DNA of 64,000 nt from Gemmobacter aquatilis (GCF_900110025.1 NZ_FOCE01000001.1:661382-725381), one strand, 5' to 3'. Counted from the first letter of the stretch, positions 10,016-19,270 are shown. Program-made: numbers and translations. Notes: generated from the sequence alone by a model not told the origin.

Positions 10016-10372
10016 TCAGCGCAGGCGAAAGGCCGCCGAATCGCCTGCGCCGCGATCCACCGTGAAGCGGATCTGATCGCCCTGCGCCTCGACCAACTGG
10101 CAGTTATAGGGGATGGGCTTGCCGCTCCAATCCATCTCGCGGCAGAAATAGCCATCTTTCCACTGCCAGCGCCCGGTCACACCCCAGCCCAGGGCCGAAC
10201 CTTCGATGCGGCCATCTGGCAAAATGGTCAGGCCGATCCTGAACAGGCCCAGCCGCAATTCGCGCCCCGCCACCAGTTGCAGGAACTGATCGCGATCACG
10301 GACTGGCGTGAAGGCCTGTGCGGCGGCAGGCAAAACCAACAGAAGGCAAAGCGGGATCAGGCGCAGCAGCAT
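10016..10372 (-). CDS. Small secreted protein of unknown function
   Basis: A 118-residue protein with a clear signal peptide (MLLRLIPLCLLLVLPAAAQA, cleavage after about residue 20), so it is periplasmic or exported. The mature part of about 98 residues holds two Cys (in YFCREMDW and PYNCQLV) that could form a disulfide, and many aromatic residues. I do not recognise a named domain. It lies 77 bp downstream of dapB on the same strand, and homologues may carry a misleading dihydrodipicolinate-reductase label because of that neighbour. It has no NAD-binding motif. Confidence 0.75.
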   Translation of the reverse strand: MLLRLIPLCLLLVLPAAAQAFTPVRDRDQFLQLVAGRELRLGLFRIGLTILPDGRIEGSALGWGVTGRWQWKDGYFCREMDWSGKPIPYNCQLVEAQGDQIRFTVDRGAGDSAAFRLR

Positions 10373-10449
10373 GGCAAACCTCCGGGTCTGGACTATGCGG
10401 ATACGCGCGAGGCGGGCGAAAGGTTCACGCCCGCCGGAATTTTTTCGCC

Positions 10450-11259
10450 TTACAGGCCCAAGACATCCAGCATGTCATAGGCGCCGGGCGCCTTGTCCTG
10501 CCCCCAAAGTGCGGCTTTCAGCGCGCCGCGCGCGAAAATGGCCCGGTCGGTCGCCACATGGCGCAGCACGATCCGCTCGCCGGGGCTGGCGAACAGCACG
10601 TCATGTTCGCCCACGATATCGCCGCCGCGGATCGCGCTGAACCCGATATCGCCGCGTTGCCGCGCGCCGGTGATACCGTCGCGCCCCGAATCGCGCACAT
10701 CGGCCAGCGCCACGCCCCGCCCTTCGGCGGCGGCCTCGCCCAGCATCAGCGCGGTGCCCGACGGCGCATCGACCTTGCGGTTGTGATGCGCCTCGATGAT
10801 TTCGATGTCCCAATCGGCATCCAGCGCCTGCGCCACTTTCTGCGTCAGCTTGACCAGCAGGTTGACGCCAAGGCTCATGTTGCCCGCGCGCACGATCACC
10901 GCATGATGCGCGGCGGCGGCGATCTTCGCCAGATGTTCGGCTTCCAGCCCGGTGGTGCCGATCACATGCACCGCCCGCGCCTGCGCGGCCAGCGCGGCGA
11001 ATTCCACAGTTGCGGCGGGTGCGGTGAAATCAATCACCGCCTGCGCCTTGGCAAACGCCTCCAGCGGGTCATCGGTGCAGATCACCCCCAGCGCCGCACC
11101 GCCCATCGCCTCGCCCACATCCCGCCCCACCCAGGGGCTGCCCGCGCGTTCCACCGCGCCGACCAGCTTTGCCTTGCCGGACTCCAGCACCGTGCGGATC
11201 AGCATCTGCCCCATACGCCCCGAAGCGCCCGTGATCACGATCCCCGGCAAGTCGCCCAT
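10450..11259 (-). CDS. dapB: 4-hydroxy-tetrahydrodipicolinate reductase
   Basis: A 269-residue cytosolic enzyme reducing hydroxy-tetrahydrodipicolinate with NAD(P)H in the lysine/diaminopimelate pathway. The N-terminal Rossmann motif is [10 protein letters not shown], and the substrate-binding signature [14 protein letters not shown] is intact ([10 protein letters not shown] context). Length is typical. The ATG at 11259 has a strong AAGGAGA site. The gene is divergent from rbfA across a gap of 97 bp that probably holds both promoters. Confidence 0.96.
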   Translation of the reverse strand: MGDLPGIVITGASGRMGQMLIRTVLESGKAKLVGAVERAGSPWVGRDVGEAMGGAALGVICTDDPLEAFAKAQAVIDFTAPAATVEFAALAAQARAVHVIGTTGLEAEHLAKIAAAAHHAVIVRAGNMSLGVNLLVKLTQKVAQALDADWDIEIIEAHHNRKVDAPSGTALMLGEAAAEGRGVALADVRDSGRDGITGARQRGDIGFSAIRGGDIVGEHDVLFASPGERIVLRHVATDRAIFARGALKAALWGQDKAPGAYDMLDVLGL

Positions 11260-11356
11260 CTTCCGTCTCCTTCTGGCTTGTGCCCCAATACCGCAGCCAA
11301 ACCCGCACGAAAACCCTGCCGTTGCGGGCGGGCGGCAAAAGGCTTAGAGGAAGGGC

Positions 11357-11794
11357 ATGTCGAAAAACCGTTCCTCCTCGGGCGATGGCCCAACACAGCG
11401 TCAGCTTCGCGTCGGCGAACTGATCCGCCGCACCCTGTCTGACGTGCTGAACCGGGCCGAAATCCACGACCCGGATCTGAACCGCATGTCGATCACTGTG
11501 GGCGAGGTGCGCTGCTCCAACGACCTCAAGGTGGCGACGGTTTACGTCATGCCGCTGATGGGGTCTGTGCCGGTCGAAGAGGCGATTGCCGCGCTGGCCC
11601 GCAACAAGTTTGAACTGCGCCGCCATGTCAGCGCGCAACTGACGCTGAAATATGCGCCCGATCTGCGCTTCCGCCCCGACGCGACCTTTGATCAGCTGGA
11701 CGAGACGCGCCGCCTGTTTTCAGATGAAAAGGTGCGCCGCGATCTGGCGACGCCGGGCGACGATGCTGCCGCCGATGATGGGGACGATGCGTAA
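11357..11794 (+). CDS. rbfA: 30S ribosome-binding factor RbfA
   Basis: A 145-residue KH-fold protein needed for late 30S subunit maturation and 16S rRNA 5'-end processing. The core shows [16 protein letters not shown] at the N-terminus and the conserved [11 protein letters not shown] strand and [13 protein letters not shown] region. The C-terminal tail is acidic. The ATG at 11357 is preceded by GAGGAAGG. Its 3' end overlaps the next gene by 8 bp, and truB follows, which fits the usual alphaproteobacterial rbfA-truB neighbourhood with one gene inserted. Confidence 0.95.
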   Translation: MSKNRSSSGDGPTQRQLRVGELIRRTLSDVLNRAEIHDPDLNRMSITVGEVRCSNDLKVATVYVMPLMGSVPVEEAIAALARNKFELRRHVSAQLTLKYAPDLRFRPDATFDQLDETRRLFSDEKVRRDLATPGDDAAADDGDDA

Positions 11795-12515
11795 GCTTCT
11801 GGCAGCGCTGGCCTTTCTGGCCAGCCCCACCTTTGCCGCGCCCTGCAGCCTGACCGAATTTGAAGGCGCCGAATTTACCTTGTGCGAAGTGCGCGCGGGC
11901 GAAGACCTGCGCCTGTTCCACAGCGATGCGCAGGGCGGATTGCTGGGCAGCTTCGGCGCGGTGAACGATCTGCTGGCGGCAGAGGGCAAGACGCTGGCCT
12001 TCGCCATGAATGCCGGGATGTATCATCCCGACCGCCGCCCCGTCGGCCTGTATGTCGAAAATGGGGTGGAGCGGGCGGGGATCGTCACCGCCGCCTCTGA
12101 TGGCAATTTCGGGCTGCTGCCGAATGGCGTGTTCTGCATCGGCGATGCCGGTTTCGCCGTGATCGAATCGCGCGCCTTCGCGGCGGCGCCCCCGGCCTGC
12201 CGCCATGCCACGCAATCCGGCCCGATGCTGGTGATTGGTGGCAAGCTGCATCCGCGTTTCATTCCGGGGGGCGACAGCCGCTATATCCGCAACGGGGTGG
12301 GGGTTTCGGCGGACGGGCAACGCGCGGTCTTTGCGATTTCGGACGATTCGGTGAATTTCGACACGTTCGGGCGGCTTTACCGCGATGTGCTGCAGTTGCC
12401 GAATGCGCTGTATCTCGACGGCAAGATCTCGCGGCTTTTTGCGCCCGACCTGCATCGCAGCGATCTGGGGCTGCCGATGGGGCCGATCATCGGGCTTGCA
12501 GTGCCCAGACCTTGA
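11787..12515 (+). CDS. Phosphodiester-glycosidase (NAGPA/DUF2233)-like exported protein
   Basis: A 242-residue protein with an N-terminal signal peptide ([19 protein letters not shown]), so probably periplasmic. The body matches the phosphodiester glycosidase family, with [21 protein letters not shown] near residue 70, [15 protein letters not shown], and [20 protein letters not shown]. Relatives include the uncovering enzyme that removes GlcNAc from phosphodiesters and YigE-type bacterial proteins; the bacterial substrate is unknown. The start at 11787 overlaps the rbfA end by 8 bp, so it is probably cotranscribed. The last codons run into an 18-bp tandem repeat. It sits between rbfA and truB. 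Confidence 0.8.
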   Translation: MRKLLAALAFLASPTFAAPCSLTEFEGAEFTLCEVRAGEDLRLFHSDAQGGLLGSFGAVNDLLAAEGKTLAFAMNAGMYHPDRRPVGLYVENGVERAGIVTAASDGNFGLLPNGVFCIGDAGFAVIESRAFAAAPPACRHATQSGPMLVIGGKLHPRFIPGGDSRYIRNGVGVSADGQRAVFAISDDSVNFDTFGRLYRDVLQLPNALYLDGKISRLFAPDLHRSDLGLPMGPIIGLAVPRP

Positions 12516-12562
12516 CCTTGCCCCTCACCTTGACCTTGCCCCTCACCTTGACCTTGGCCCTC
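12509..12562. repeat. Three tandem copies of an 18-bp unit
   Basis: Units start at 12509, 12527 and 12545. The unit is ACCTTGACCTTGCCCCTC, and the third copy has one change (C to G). Each unit itself contains ACCTTG twice. The first unit overlaps the stop codon of the phosphodiester-glycosidase-like gene (TGA at 12513-12515); the array ends about 40 bp before the truB start. Confidence 0.9.
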
Positions 12563-12602
12563 GCCGGGTCTAGCAGGCGGGCTTCTTGAACGGGAGACGG
12601 GC

Positions 12603-13508
12603 ATGGCGCGCAGCAAAAAAGGCCGGGCGATTTCGGGTTGGGTCGTGATCGACAAACCCGCAGGCATCACCTCCACCGCCGTGGTGAACAAGGTGAAATG
12701 GGCCTTTGATGCGCAGAAGGCGGGCCATGCCGGCACGCTCGATCCGGCAGCGACCGGGGTTCTGGCGGTGGCCTTGGGCGAGGCGACGAAGACCGTGCCC
12801 TATATCACCGACGCCCTGAAATGCTATCGCTTCGTCGTGCGGCTGGGGCAGGCCACCACGACCGACGATGCCGAGGGCGCGGTGGTCGAAAGTTCCGACC
12901 TGCGCCCCGACGATGCGGCGATCGAGGCGGCTCTGGTGGCGTTTCGCGGCGACATCGAACAGATCCCGCCGCAGTTTTCCGCCGTGAAGGTCGATGGCGA
13001 ACGCGCCTATGATCTGGCCCGCGAGGGGGTGGAGATGGATCTGGTGGCCCGCCCGCTCTGGGTGGAAAGCCTCGATCTGATCGCGCGCCCGGATGCCGAT
13101 CATGTGGAGCTGGAAATGGTCTGCGGCAAGGGCGGCTATGTCCGCTCCATCGCGCGCGATCTGGGGCGGGCGCTGGGGTGCCTTGGCCATGTGCTCTGGC
13201 TGCGCCGGGTCTGGTCCGGTCCGTTCGAGGCGGACAAGGGGATCAGCCTTGAGGTGGTCGAGGCCGGGGCCAAGACCGATGCGCTGGATGTCCATATCCT
13301 GCCGCTGGAACTGGGTCTGGCCGATCTGCCGGAACTGCCCGCCACGCCGGAAGGGGCTGCCCGACTGAAGAACGGCAATCCCGGCATGGTGATCGCATCG
13401 AGCGTCGAATATGGCGAGGAGGCTTGGGCCTCGTATCAGGGCAAGCCGGTTGCGGTCGGCATCTACAAGGCGGGCGAGTTGCATCCGAGCCGGGTGTTCA
13501 ACATCTGA
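12603..13508 (+). CDS. truB: tRNA pseudouridine-55 synthase
   Basis: A 301-residue enzyme that isomerises U55 in the T-loop of tRNAs. The catalytic Asp lies in [13 protein letters not shown], with the [14 protein letters not shown] segment and the [12 protein letters not shown] motif typical of TruB downstream. The start at 12603 ([13 protein letters not shown]) has a GGGAGA site. The C-terminal region after residue 240 corresponds to the TruB C-terminal RNA-binding extension. rpsO, which often follows truB, is not present here; a repeat element and a convergent glycosyltransferase gene follow instead. Confidence 0.96.
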   Translation: MARSKKGRAISGWVVIDKPAGITSTAVVNKVKWAFDAQKAGHAGTLDPAATGVLAVALGEATKTVPYITDALKCYRFVVRLGQATTTDDAEGAVVESSDLRPDDAAIEAALVAFRGDIEQIPPQFSAVKVDGERAYDLAREGVEMDLVARPLWVESLDLIARPDADHVELEMVCGKGGYVRSIARDLGRALGCLGHVLWLRRVWSGPFEADKGISLEVVEAGAKTDALDVHILPLELGLADLPELPATPEGAARLKNGNPGMVIASSVEYGEEAWASYQGKPVAVGIYKAGELHPSRVFNI

Positions 13509-13510
13509 TC

Positions 13511-13577
13511 GGGGATGGGGGCGCTGCCCCCGCCGCGCTGCGCGCGCCTCCCCCGGAGTATTTTGGCCAGGATGAAA
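13511..13577 (-). repeat. Intergenic GC-hairpin repeat, copy A
   Basis: First of three copies in this window (others at 17901-17966 and 48691-48762). Read on the minus strand it runs TTTCATCCTGGCCAAAATA, then CTCCGGGGG, a short GC hairpin and a larger GGGGGC-loop-GCCCCC hairpin. This copy lies 73 bp downstream of the stop codon of the minus-strand GT2 gene and directly after the truB stop on the other strand. Confidence 0.75.
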
Positions 13578-13649
13578 GGGGCAGTTGGTTGCTCTTTACC
13601 TTGGCTTAAATATCCATGCGCGTTCTGCCAAAGGCGCCGCGCCTGAGCC

Positions 13650-14474
13650 TTAGCGCCCACGCGTCCAGCCACTGCTGCCGCGTTTCAGGCGGACGGCCAG
13701 TGACACAGCCGCGTAAACCGCAAAGCCGCAAGGGTCAGCCAGCGCCAGCCGGGCAATCCCGGACAGCCCCAGCCGCGCCTTGCCTTCGCGCGCCGTCAGC
13801 CCCGGCCAGTGCTGCTCGATTTCAGCCACGCCGTGATCCTGTCTGCGCCGCACGCGGACCAGCGCTGCAAACCCCTCGATCATCGGCCAGAGATAGGTCG
13901 GGGCGACCTGCCGCCGCTCGGACGGCAAGAATTGCAGCCGCACGAAGGTATCGTCGGAGATGATCGCCGGGAAGGCGCCCCAGCGCGCGCGCCCTGCGGC
14001 ATTGACCGCGAACAGCCCATAACCCGGCGCCACGCTTTGCGCGAAAGGCAGGCGCTGCCAGAAGCGGGCATAGGCCCGGGTCACACGGCTGCGCGGTGGC
14101 GGAATGACCGGCGTGCCGCCTGCGTAAAGCGGGGTGTCCGGGGCCAAGGCCGCGACCAGCGCGGCCATCAGCGGCGGGCTGACCACCACATCGGCATCCA
14201 GATAAGCGCGCCGGTCCCCTTGCACCACCGCATCGCCGGCGTTCAGCGCACCCGGCTTGCCGCCCTGCGCCAGATCCAGCACCTGCAGGCGCCAGCCCGC
14301 CGCCGCCGCCTGCGCCGCAAAACCGCGTGCCACCGCAGCCGTGGCATCGCGGCAGCCATTGGCCACCACCACCGCCTCGGCCCCGCCCGGAACAGGGTCC
14401 GAGGCGAAAAGGGCGGTCAGGCAGGCGCCGATATAGCCCGCCTCGTTCGATGCCGGGATGATGACGCTCAGCAC
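13650..14474 (-). CDS. Family 2 glycosyltransferase
   Basis: A 274-residue GT2 (GT-A fold) glycosyltransferase. The N-terminal strand is MLSVIIPASNEAGYIGACL; the nucleotide-sugar site includes VVANGCRDAT and the metal-binding LDADVVV; the acceptor/catalytic region includes ISDDTFVRLQF. A C-terminal hydrophobic, basic end may touch the membrane. The start codon is a GTG at 14474 that overlaps the upstream stop by 7 bp, so it is translationally coupled to the SGNH/glycoside-hydrolase fusion gene. Donor and acceptor are unknown; the context suggests assembly of an exported glycan. Confidence 0.88.
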   Translation of the reverse strand: MLSVIIPASNEAGYIGACLTALFASDPVPGGAEAVVVANGCRDATAAVARGFAAQAAAAGWRLQVLDLAQGGKPGALNAGDAVVQGDRRAYLDADVVVSPPLMAALVAALAPDTPLYAGGTPVIPPPRSRVTRAYARFWQRLPFAQSVAPGYGLFAVNAAGRARWGAFPAIISDDTFVRLQFLPSERRQVAPTYLWPMIEGFAALVRVRRRQDHGVAEIEQHWPGLTAREGKARLGLSGIARLALADPCGFAVYAAVSLAVRLKRGSSGWTRGR

Positions 14475-16993
14475 CCGGTGCAGCCTTTGGCCAGCACTGC
14501 CCAGCGGGGGGTGTCGTCATCCAGATGCCGCAACGCGCCCCAACTGCCCCATTTCGAGGGCGAGGCGACATCGCCGAACGAGTTGAACGGCGCATCGCTC
14601 AGCTTGGCCCAGCCTTGCAGCAACTGTTCATAAAGCGCCCCCATTTCCGGCGAGGCGTTCAGCCGGGCATAAAATTCGGTCGCCTGCGCATCATCCACCA
14701 CAGGCCCATAGCCCACCACATGCGAACCGCCCTCATACATCACCAGTTGCAATCCAGCCTTGCGCGCCACCTCGGCCTGATAGGGCAGCACGCGGGTCAG
14801 CAGATCCTGCAGCGTGTCTTCGGCAATGCCGGAATGGCGGCCATCGGCCAGCTCTTCCGCCGCCAGCCGCAGCGCGTAATCCCAAGGGTTCGTGGGGTCG
14901 GCCTCGGCCCCTTCGGCCAGCCAGCCCTTGATCATCGGCAGCTTCGCCTCGTCCCCCAGCAGACCTGCGAAATAGCCGGTCACCGCATAGGCATCGAAGA
15001 CGGTTTTCGGGGCGGGGAGGCCCTCCTTCACCACCAGCGGCGCATTCAGGATCTGATCCTCCAGCCCCAACCAGCCGGTTTGTGTGGCGATCACCCGGAC
15101 CAGCCGATCCTTGCCCTCGGCGCCAAAGACATCGGCCCAGATACCCGCCACCTCGGCGGCGCGAAGGGCGTAGAACTGCACCCATGTCGCCTCTTGCCCC
15201 CAGCGCGCCTGGCCTTGTGCTTCAGCCCAATGCGCCTGTTCAAACTGCCAGTTCCACACCTCGTTGGAATACTCGACATAGGCTTTCAGCCCGGGTTCCA
15301 GCAGATCGGCCACGGTTTCCGCGTAAAAGCGCACCAGCGCGTCATCGGCCAGATGCGGCATGTTGAACCAGGCGTCGGCGTCCAGCTCATTGGCCAGCGT
15401 CACCATGACCTCGATCGGTACACCGCTGCGGGCCCATGTGTAATCATCCAGCTTCGGGCTGTCTTCAATATGCGTAAGGGTCGCGCCGTTGGTCGCCATC
15501 CAGTCCATGAAGCGCAATTGCTTCGCACCGCGGATGCGCGACAGCCAGTCAGGGTTGAAGATCGCGCCTGCATCATGGGCGGCGAGCCTGTCTTGCCGGA
15601 TCACCTCGATCTTGCGCAGCGGGTCTTGCGGGTCAACGCCGGTGATGGTCAGCACCACGGCCCCTTCTCCCGGCGTGTAATCGAAGGTCAGACCCCCTTC
15701 GATCCGGGTGATGTTCCGGGCCCGCCCATCAAGGGCAAGATCGCCTTTTCCCTGCCAGCGGACGACATAGCGCCCGGCAACACCGCCCGCCCCTTCGGCC
15801 AGATCGGTCAGAAACAGGGTGGAGATGCCGGTGATGTCGGGCGGAAAAGCCTTCAGCCAACCATCGTCATCCAGCCAGCCGCCCGCCGCCAGCGCCGCGT
15901 GATCCATCCCGCCCCATTGCCCCGGCAGATGCCCGACCCAGGGCCGGGCGGTTTTCATCACATCGAGAAAAGGTTGGGCGACCGACCAATCCACAACCGA
16001 AGACAGGCCGAGGGCGAGATTGCGGTTGGTAATCCTGTCATGCGGGCGAAGTGTGGCGAACACCGGCGACGTACCGGGTGACGGGGGGGCCGTGGCCTCG
16101 GGCGGTGTTTCAACTGTCTGCGCAGGCGGGGCAGGCACGGGGTTTGCGGGTGGGGCGGAGCTTGGGGATGGCACAGGACGGGCAGCCTCGCGGCTGCGCT
16201 GCGCCTCGACCGCCTGCCAGGCGATGCGCTGCAGAGCCAGCGCCAGTTCGTCTGAAATCACCGCATCACGGCTTTGCCAGCGCCGGGTCAGCAGGGCGGG
16301 CAAGCCTTCGGGGTTTTCGCCGCTCAGGGCCGCAATATGCACCATGGCAACGAGGTATAGCCCCTTGCCGTTGGGGTGGATGTCATCGCGGAACAGAGCG
16401 CGGATATCGGGCACGCCGGGCAGATCGCCTGCGGCTGCGGCACGGGCAGCCAGCGCCATCGCCTGCCCTGCCGGGATCAGCCGGACCGGCGCCGTACCTT
16501 CGGGGCGCATGGCATCGGCCTGTGCGGCAAGACTTTCCCAGACCGGCAGGTCCGCCGCGATCCGCGCCGCCCACGGCACAGTGGCGCCTGCGTCATCGGC
16601 GATCACGGCCCCCGGGGCTGATCGCAGATCATGCCAGGTTTCATACACAAACACCTGGGTCTGCGGGTTTGCCTTCCAGGCCAGCCCGGCCCATTGCGCC
16701 ACCTGACCGGCGCTGTCGCTCCATTCGACATGATTGGCCAGCGGCAGCGCCTCGGTCAGCACCAGGGCTTCCACCGTTCCCGAGGCAAGGCGGGCCTTGC
16801 CGTCCACCCCCTCTGCCTCGGCAGAGTGTTCCCAGTTCCAGCGCAGCGGCGCGCCGTTGATGACCTGCGCTTCGACCACCGCGTCGTCATGGCCCATGAT
16901 GCGCAGCCCCGTCTCGACCAGCGGGGCGAGATCAGGGCCGACAAGGCTGTGCCCGACCAGCAGAACCTTGGCCACAAGTGCCACAAGCGACAT
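14468..16993 (-). CDS. Two-domain SGNH hydrolase-like / glycoside hydrolase-like fusion protein
   Basis: An unusual 841-residue protein. Residues 1-260 resemble an SGNH hydrolase and the free-standing paralogue upstream: block I is GHSLVG (Ser16) and block V is DDIHP (Asp203, His206). Residues 265-312 are a Pro/Ala/Ser linker. Residues 315-841 look like a clan-A-type glycoside hydrolase: EYSNEVWNW (574-582; Glu578 as candidate acid/base) and MYEGGSH (Glu754 as candidate nucleophile). No signal peptide is clear, since the GHS motif starts at residue 14, so the N-terminus may be shortened. It overlaps the GT2 gene by 7 bp. Activity is inferred from motifs only; an acyl/acetyl esterase plus glycosidase is the simplest reading. 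Confidence 0.7.
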   Translation of the reverse strand: MSLVALVAKVLLVGHSLVGPDLAPLVETGLRIMGHDDAVVEAQVINGAPLRWNWEHSAEAEGVDGKARLASGTVEALVLTEALPLANHVEWSDSAGQVAQWAGLAWKANPQTQVFVYETWHDLRSAPGAVIADDAGATVPWAARIAADLPVWESLAAQADAMRPEGTAPVRLIPAGQAMALAARAAAAGDLPGVPDIRALFRDDIHPNGKGLYLVAMVHIAALSGENPEGLPALLTRRWQSRDAVISDELALALQRIAWQAVEAQRSREAARPVPSPSSAPPANPVPAPPAQTVETPPEATAPPSPGTSPVFATLRPHDRITNRNLALGLSSVVDWSVAQPFLDVMKTARPWVGHLPGQWGGMDHAALAAGGWLDDDGWLKAFPPDITGISTLFLTDLAEGAGGVAGRYVVRWQGKGDLALDGRARNITRIEGGLTFDYTPGEGAVVLTITGVDPQDPLRKIEVIRQDRLAAHDAGAIFNPDWLSRIRGAKQLRFMDWMATNGATLTHIEDSPKLDDYTWARSGVPIEVMVTLANELDADAWFNMPHLADDALVRFYAETVADLLEPGLKAYVEYSNEVWNWQFEQAHWAEAQGQARWGQEATWVQFYALRAAEVAGIWADVFGAEGKDRLVRVIATQTGWLGLEDQILNAPLVVKEGLPAPKTVFDAYAVTGYFAGLLGDEAKLPMIKGWLAEGAEADPTNPWDYALRLAAEELADGRHSGIAEDTLQDLLTRVLPYQAEVARKAGLQLVMYEGGSHVVGYGPVVDDAQATEFYARLNASPEMGALYEQLLQGWAKLSDAPFNSFGDVASPSKWGSWGALRHLDDDTPRWAVLAKGCTGC

Positions 16994-17005
16994 GCAGGAA
17001 CCCTT

Positions 17006-17875
17006 TCAACCGCCCATATCGGGGGAAGCATAGCCGCTGACCACCTGCCAGACCACCTCTTGCATCACACGCGCGGCGCGCGGATCGGGGGGCGTGGCCG
17101 GGCTGCCATCGGCGCGCAGCAGCACATGGGGCAGGCCTTCCGGGCTGCGCCCGGTCAGCGCCGCGTAATGCACCAGCGCCAGCAGGTAATTGCCCAGATC
17201 TCCCGGATGGATCTGATCGGGCGTGCCATCCGGGTTGATCCGGAACAGATCGGCGCGCGCGGTCAGGCCCGGCAGATCCCCCGCCTCGATCCGCGCGACC
17301 ACCGCCGCCATCACCTGCCCCGCCGGGATCACCTGCATCGCCCCGGCGCCATACCGGGTTTGCGCCGCCTGCAGCAGCGCGCCTTCCCACAGCGAGGACA
17401 GATCGCGGGCAATCCGGGTCTCCCACCCCTCGGGGTCGTCCAGCGGGTGCCAGGTCTCGTAAAGGTAGATCCGCACATCGGGACGGGCGGCGCGGGCACG
17501 GCGGGCCCAGTCGGCCAGGGCGCGCGGGCTGTCATGGTGGCGGATCGCGTCGCGCAACTCGACCATCTCGGTCAGGATCACCGCGTCATAAGCGCCGGAA
17601 TCCAGCGCTTCGCCCGCCGGGCGGAAGGCGGGGGTGCCATTTTCCTCGGCAAAGCCCGGCACATCGCCGCGCCAGTGCTGATCGAGCGAGGCGCCCCAGC
17701 CGAGTTGCAGGTTGTAGCGATAACCCGGCCCCATCAGCTGCGCCAGCATGGCCGGCATATCGCGGCCCACAAGGCTGTGGCCGAGGTGATAGACCTGCAT
17801 CGGCGCGTGGGTTTGCGCCTGCGCGGCGGTGGTGAGACTGAGGGCAATCAGCAGGATCAGGGCGAAATGGCGCAT
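17006..17875 (-). CDS. SGNH hydrolase-like exported protein
   Basis: A 289-residue protein with a signal peptide (MRHFALILLIALSLTTAAQA). The SGNH block I is GHSLVG (Ser34) after the strand QVYHL, and the block V-like DQIHP supplies candidate Asp and His. Other shared segments with the N-terminal domain of the downstream fusion protein are YETWH, VIPAGQVMA and GLPHVLLR, so the two genes arose by duplication. The start at 17875 has an AGAGGA site. It is 12 bp upstream of the fusion gene. A periplasmic esterase/deacetylase acting on a carbohydrate is plausible but unproven. Confidence 0.75.
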   Translation of the reverse strand: MRHFALILLIALSLTTAAQAQTHAPMQVYHLGHSLVGRDMPAMLAQLMGPGYRYNLQLGWGASLDQHWRGDVPGFAEENGTPAFRPAGEALDSGAYDAVILTEMVELRDAIRHHDSPRALADWARRARAARPDVRIYLYETWHPLDDPEGWETRIARDLSSLWEGALLQAAQTRYGAGAMQVIPAGQVMAAVVARIEAGDLPGLTARADLFRINPDGTPDQIHPGDLGNYLLALVHYAALTGRSPEGLPHVLLRADGSPATPPDPRAARVMQEVVWQVVSGYASPDMGG

Positions 17876-17900
17876 CGGTCCTCTGCTTGGCGGTTGGTGG

Positions 17901-17966
17901 ACGGGGGGCTGTCTGCCCCCCGGGGCCTGCGGCCCTCCCCCCGAGGATATTTGGGCCAAGATGAAG
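17901..17966 (-). repeat. Intergenic GC-hairpin repeat, copy B
   Basis: Second copy of the repeat. On the minus strand it begins immediately after the stop codon of the SDR gene (TGA at 17969-17967) and runs CTTCATCTTGGCCCAAATAT, CCTCGGGGGG, a GGCC-hairpin, then a 7-bp hairpin GGGGGGC/GCCCCCC with a 5-nt loop. It separates the singlet-oxygen operon from the SGNH/GT2 genes, so it may end or weaken readthrough between them. Confidence 0.8.
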
Positions 17967-18713
17967 TCAGTTTGGGGCAAAGAGCCGATAATACAAGGCG
18001 TCCGGCAGGAAATTCGCGGCGCGGAACAGCCATTGGAAGGGAGTGGGGAAGCTGTGCGAAAAGCGGTTGCTGGCCATCAGGCGCAGAATATGGGCGGCGG
18101 CGGCCTCCGGCTCCATGATCTGCGGCATCCTGAAGGTATTCTTGCCGGTCAGCCGTGTGCGGATGAAGCCGGGATTGGCCAGTTGCACGCGAATGCCACT
18201 GCCGCGCAGATCGGCCTGCAACGATTCCGCCAGCGCCATCACCCCGGCCTTCGACGCGCCATAGCCGATCGCCCCCGGCAGGCCACGGAAGCCGGACAGC
18301 GAACCGGTCAGCACCACATGCCCCGACCCGCGCGCCACCATGCCGGGCAGCACAGCGCCCAGCACCCGGGCGCAGCCGGTGAAGTTGATGTCGCACATCG
18401 CCTCTACCTGTTCTGCGTTCCAGTCCTGCGCCCGCATCGGCCAGTAGACGCCCGCCAGCCAGACCAGCCCGTCCACCGCCCCCACCTGCGCCGCCGCCGC
18501 GCGAACCGCGCCGGCATCGGCCACATCCATCGGCATGGCCTGCGCCCGCCCCGGCAGGCTGCTCACCGCCGCCGCCAACCGATCTGCGTTGCGGGCCGAC
18601 AGCACCAGATCAGCGCCCGCCGCGCTCATCCCCTGTGCCAGCGCGAGGCCCAGCCCTTCGGACGCACCGACCAGCCAATAGCGCTTGCCCGCCAGATCAT
18701 GCCGCGCGCCCAT
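17967..18713 (-). CDS. Short-chain dehydrogenase/reductase
   Basis: A 248-residue SDR with the NAD(P)-binding motif VGASEGLG, the NNAG-equivalent WLAGVY, catalytic Ser in TGSLSG and the YGASK Tyr/Lys pair. The C-terminal half is aromatic (PTPFQWLFRAANF). The ATG at 18713 shares a base with the upstream stop (TGATG); a GTG at 18716 is the alternative. It is the last gene of the five-gene operon that faces rpoE-chrR, matching the order recalled for R. sphaeroides (RSP_1087 position). Its substrate is not known; a role in modified fatty acid or ketone metabolism is inferred from context. Confidence 0.85.
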   Translation of the reverse strand: MGARHDLAGKRYWLVGASEGLGLALAQGMSAAGADLVLSARNADRLAAAVSSLPGRAQAMPMDVADAGAVRAAAAQVGAVDGLVWLAGVYWPMRAQDWNAEQVEAMCDINFTGCARVLGAVLPGMVARGSGHVVLTGSLSGFRGLPGAIGYGASKAGVMALAESLQADLRGSGIRVQLANPGFIRTRLTGKNTFRMPQIMEPEAAAAHILRLMASNRFSHSFPTPFQWLFRAANFLPDALYYRLFAPN

Positions 18714-19270
18714 CACGCGACCTTCGGGCGCATGGTCGCCACAAGTTCGGCAACCTTGATGCCGAATTTGCGGAACTGGCTGCGGTTCAGAATCGTGCCG
18801 TTTTCCATCAGATACATCCAGTCCACCACATCAAGCACATGGCCCCCGGCCTCAGGCGTCAGCCGGATGCGGTAGCGCAGCATCACCGCCGAACCGCTGG
18901 CCTGCCCGCGGCCTTGCCCGATCAGATCCGCCGCCGTGGCACGGATTGCGCCGTCATTGCCAAGGCTCAGCCGCCATTCCCGCGCCTGCCGCGCCCCGCT
19001 GTCATAGCGGAACGATTCCGTCAGCACGCCCTGATTGCCCTGCCAGCGCCCCTCCATATCCGCGACAAAGCGCGAGACCACGCGGCCCGTCGGCCCATAG
19101 ATCACACCTTCGCACAGCAGCGGCCCGTTCAGGTGCTGGCGCGGATCGATCTGTGGGCCATCGGCATAATCGCCGGGGCGCTGCGCCGGGAAGGCGAAGA
19201 AGCGCTGATGCAGCAGCAGCGCGGCAAGCGCCAGCAGCAGGCCAAGGAACAGGAAGGCAAGTTCAGTCAT
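18713..19270 (-). CDS. DUF3833 family protein
   Basis: A 185-residue protein with an N-terminal hydrophobic segment (about residues 4-22) and a beta-rich remainder, matching the DUF3833 family. Conserved-looking stretches are LNGPLLCEGVIYGPTGRVV and DWMYLMENGTILNRSQFRKFG. It is probably anchored in the membrane with its domain in the periplasm. It overlaps the MFS gene upstream by 8 bp and shares a base with the SDR gene downstream. The DUF1365-MFS-DUF3833-SDR order beside rpoE-chrR supports a function in the singlet-oxygen response, but the molecular role is unknown. Confidence 0.82.
   Translation of the reverse strand: MTELAFLFLGLLLALAALLLHQRFFAFPAQRPGDYADGPQIDPRQHLNGPLLCEGVIYGPTGRVVSRFVADMEGRWQGNQGVLTESFRYDSGARQAREWRLSLGNDGAIRATAADLIGQGRGQASGSAVMLRYRIRLTPEAGGHVLDVVDWMYLMENGTILNRSQFRKFGIKVAELVATMRPKVA

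Noticed and set aside
10016-10372. Small gene as a dihydrodipicolinate reductase
   Set aside because: It has a signal peptide and no NAD-binding motif; true dapB is the next gene upstream.
12509-12562. CRISPR-like array
   Set aside because: Units are adjacent without spacers, so it is a simple tandem repeat.
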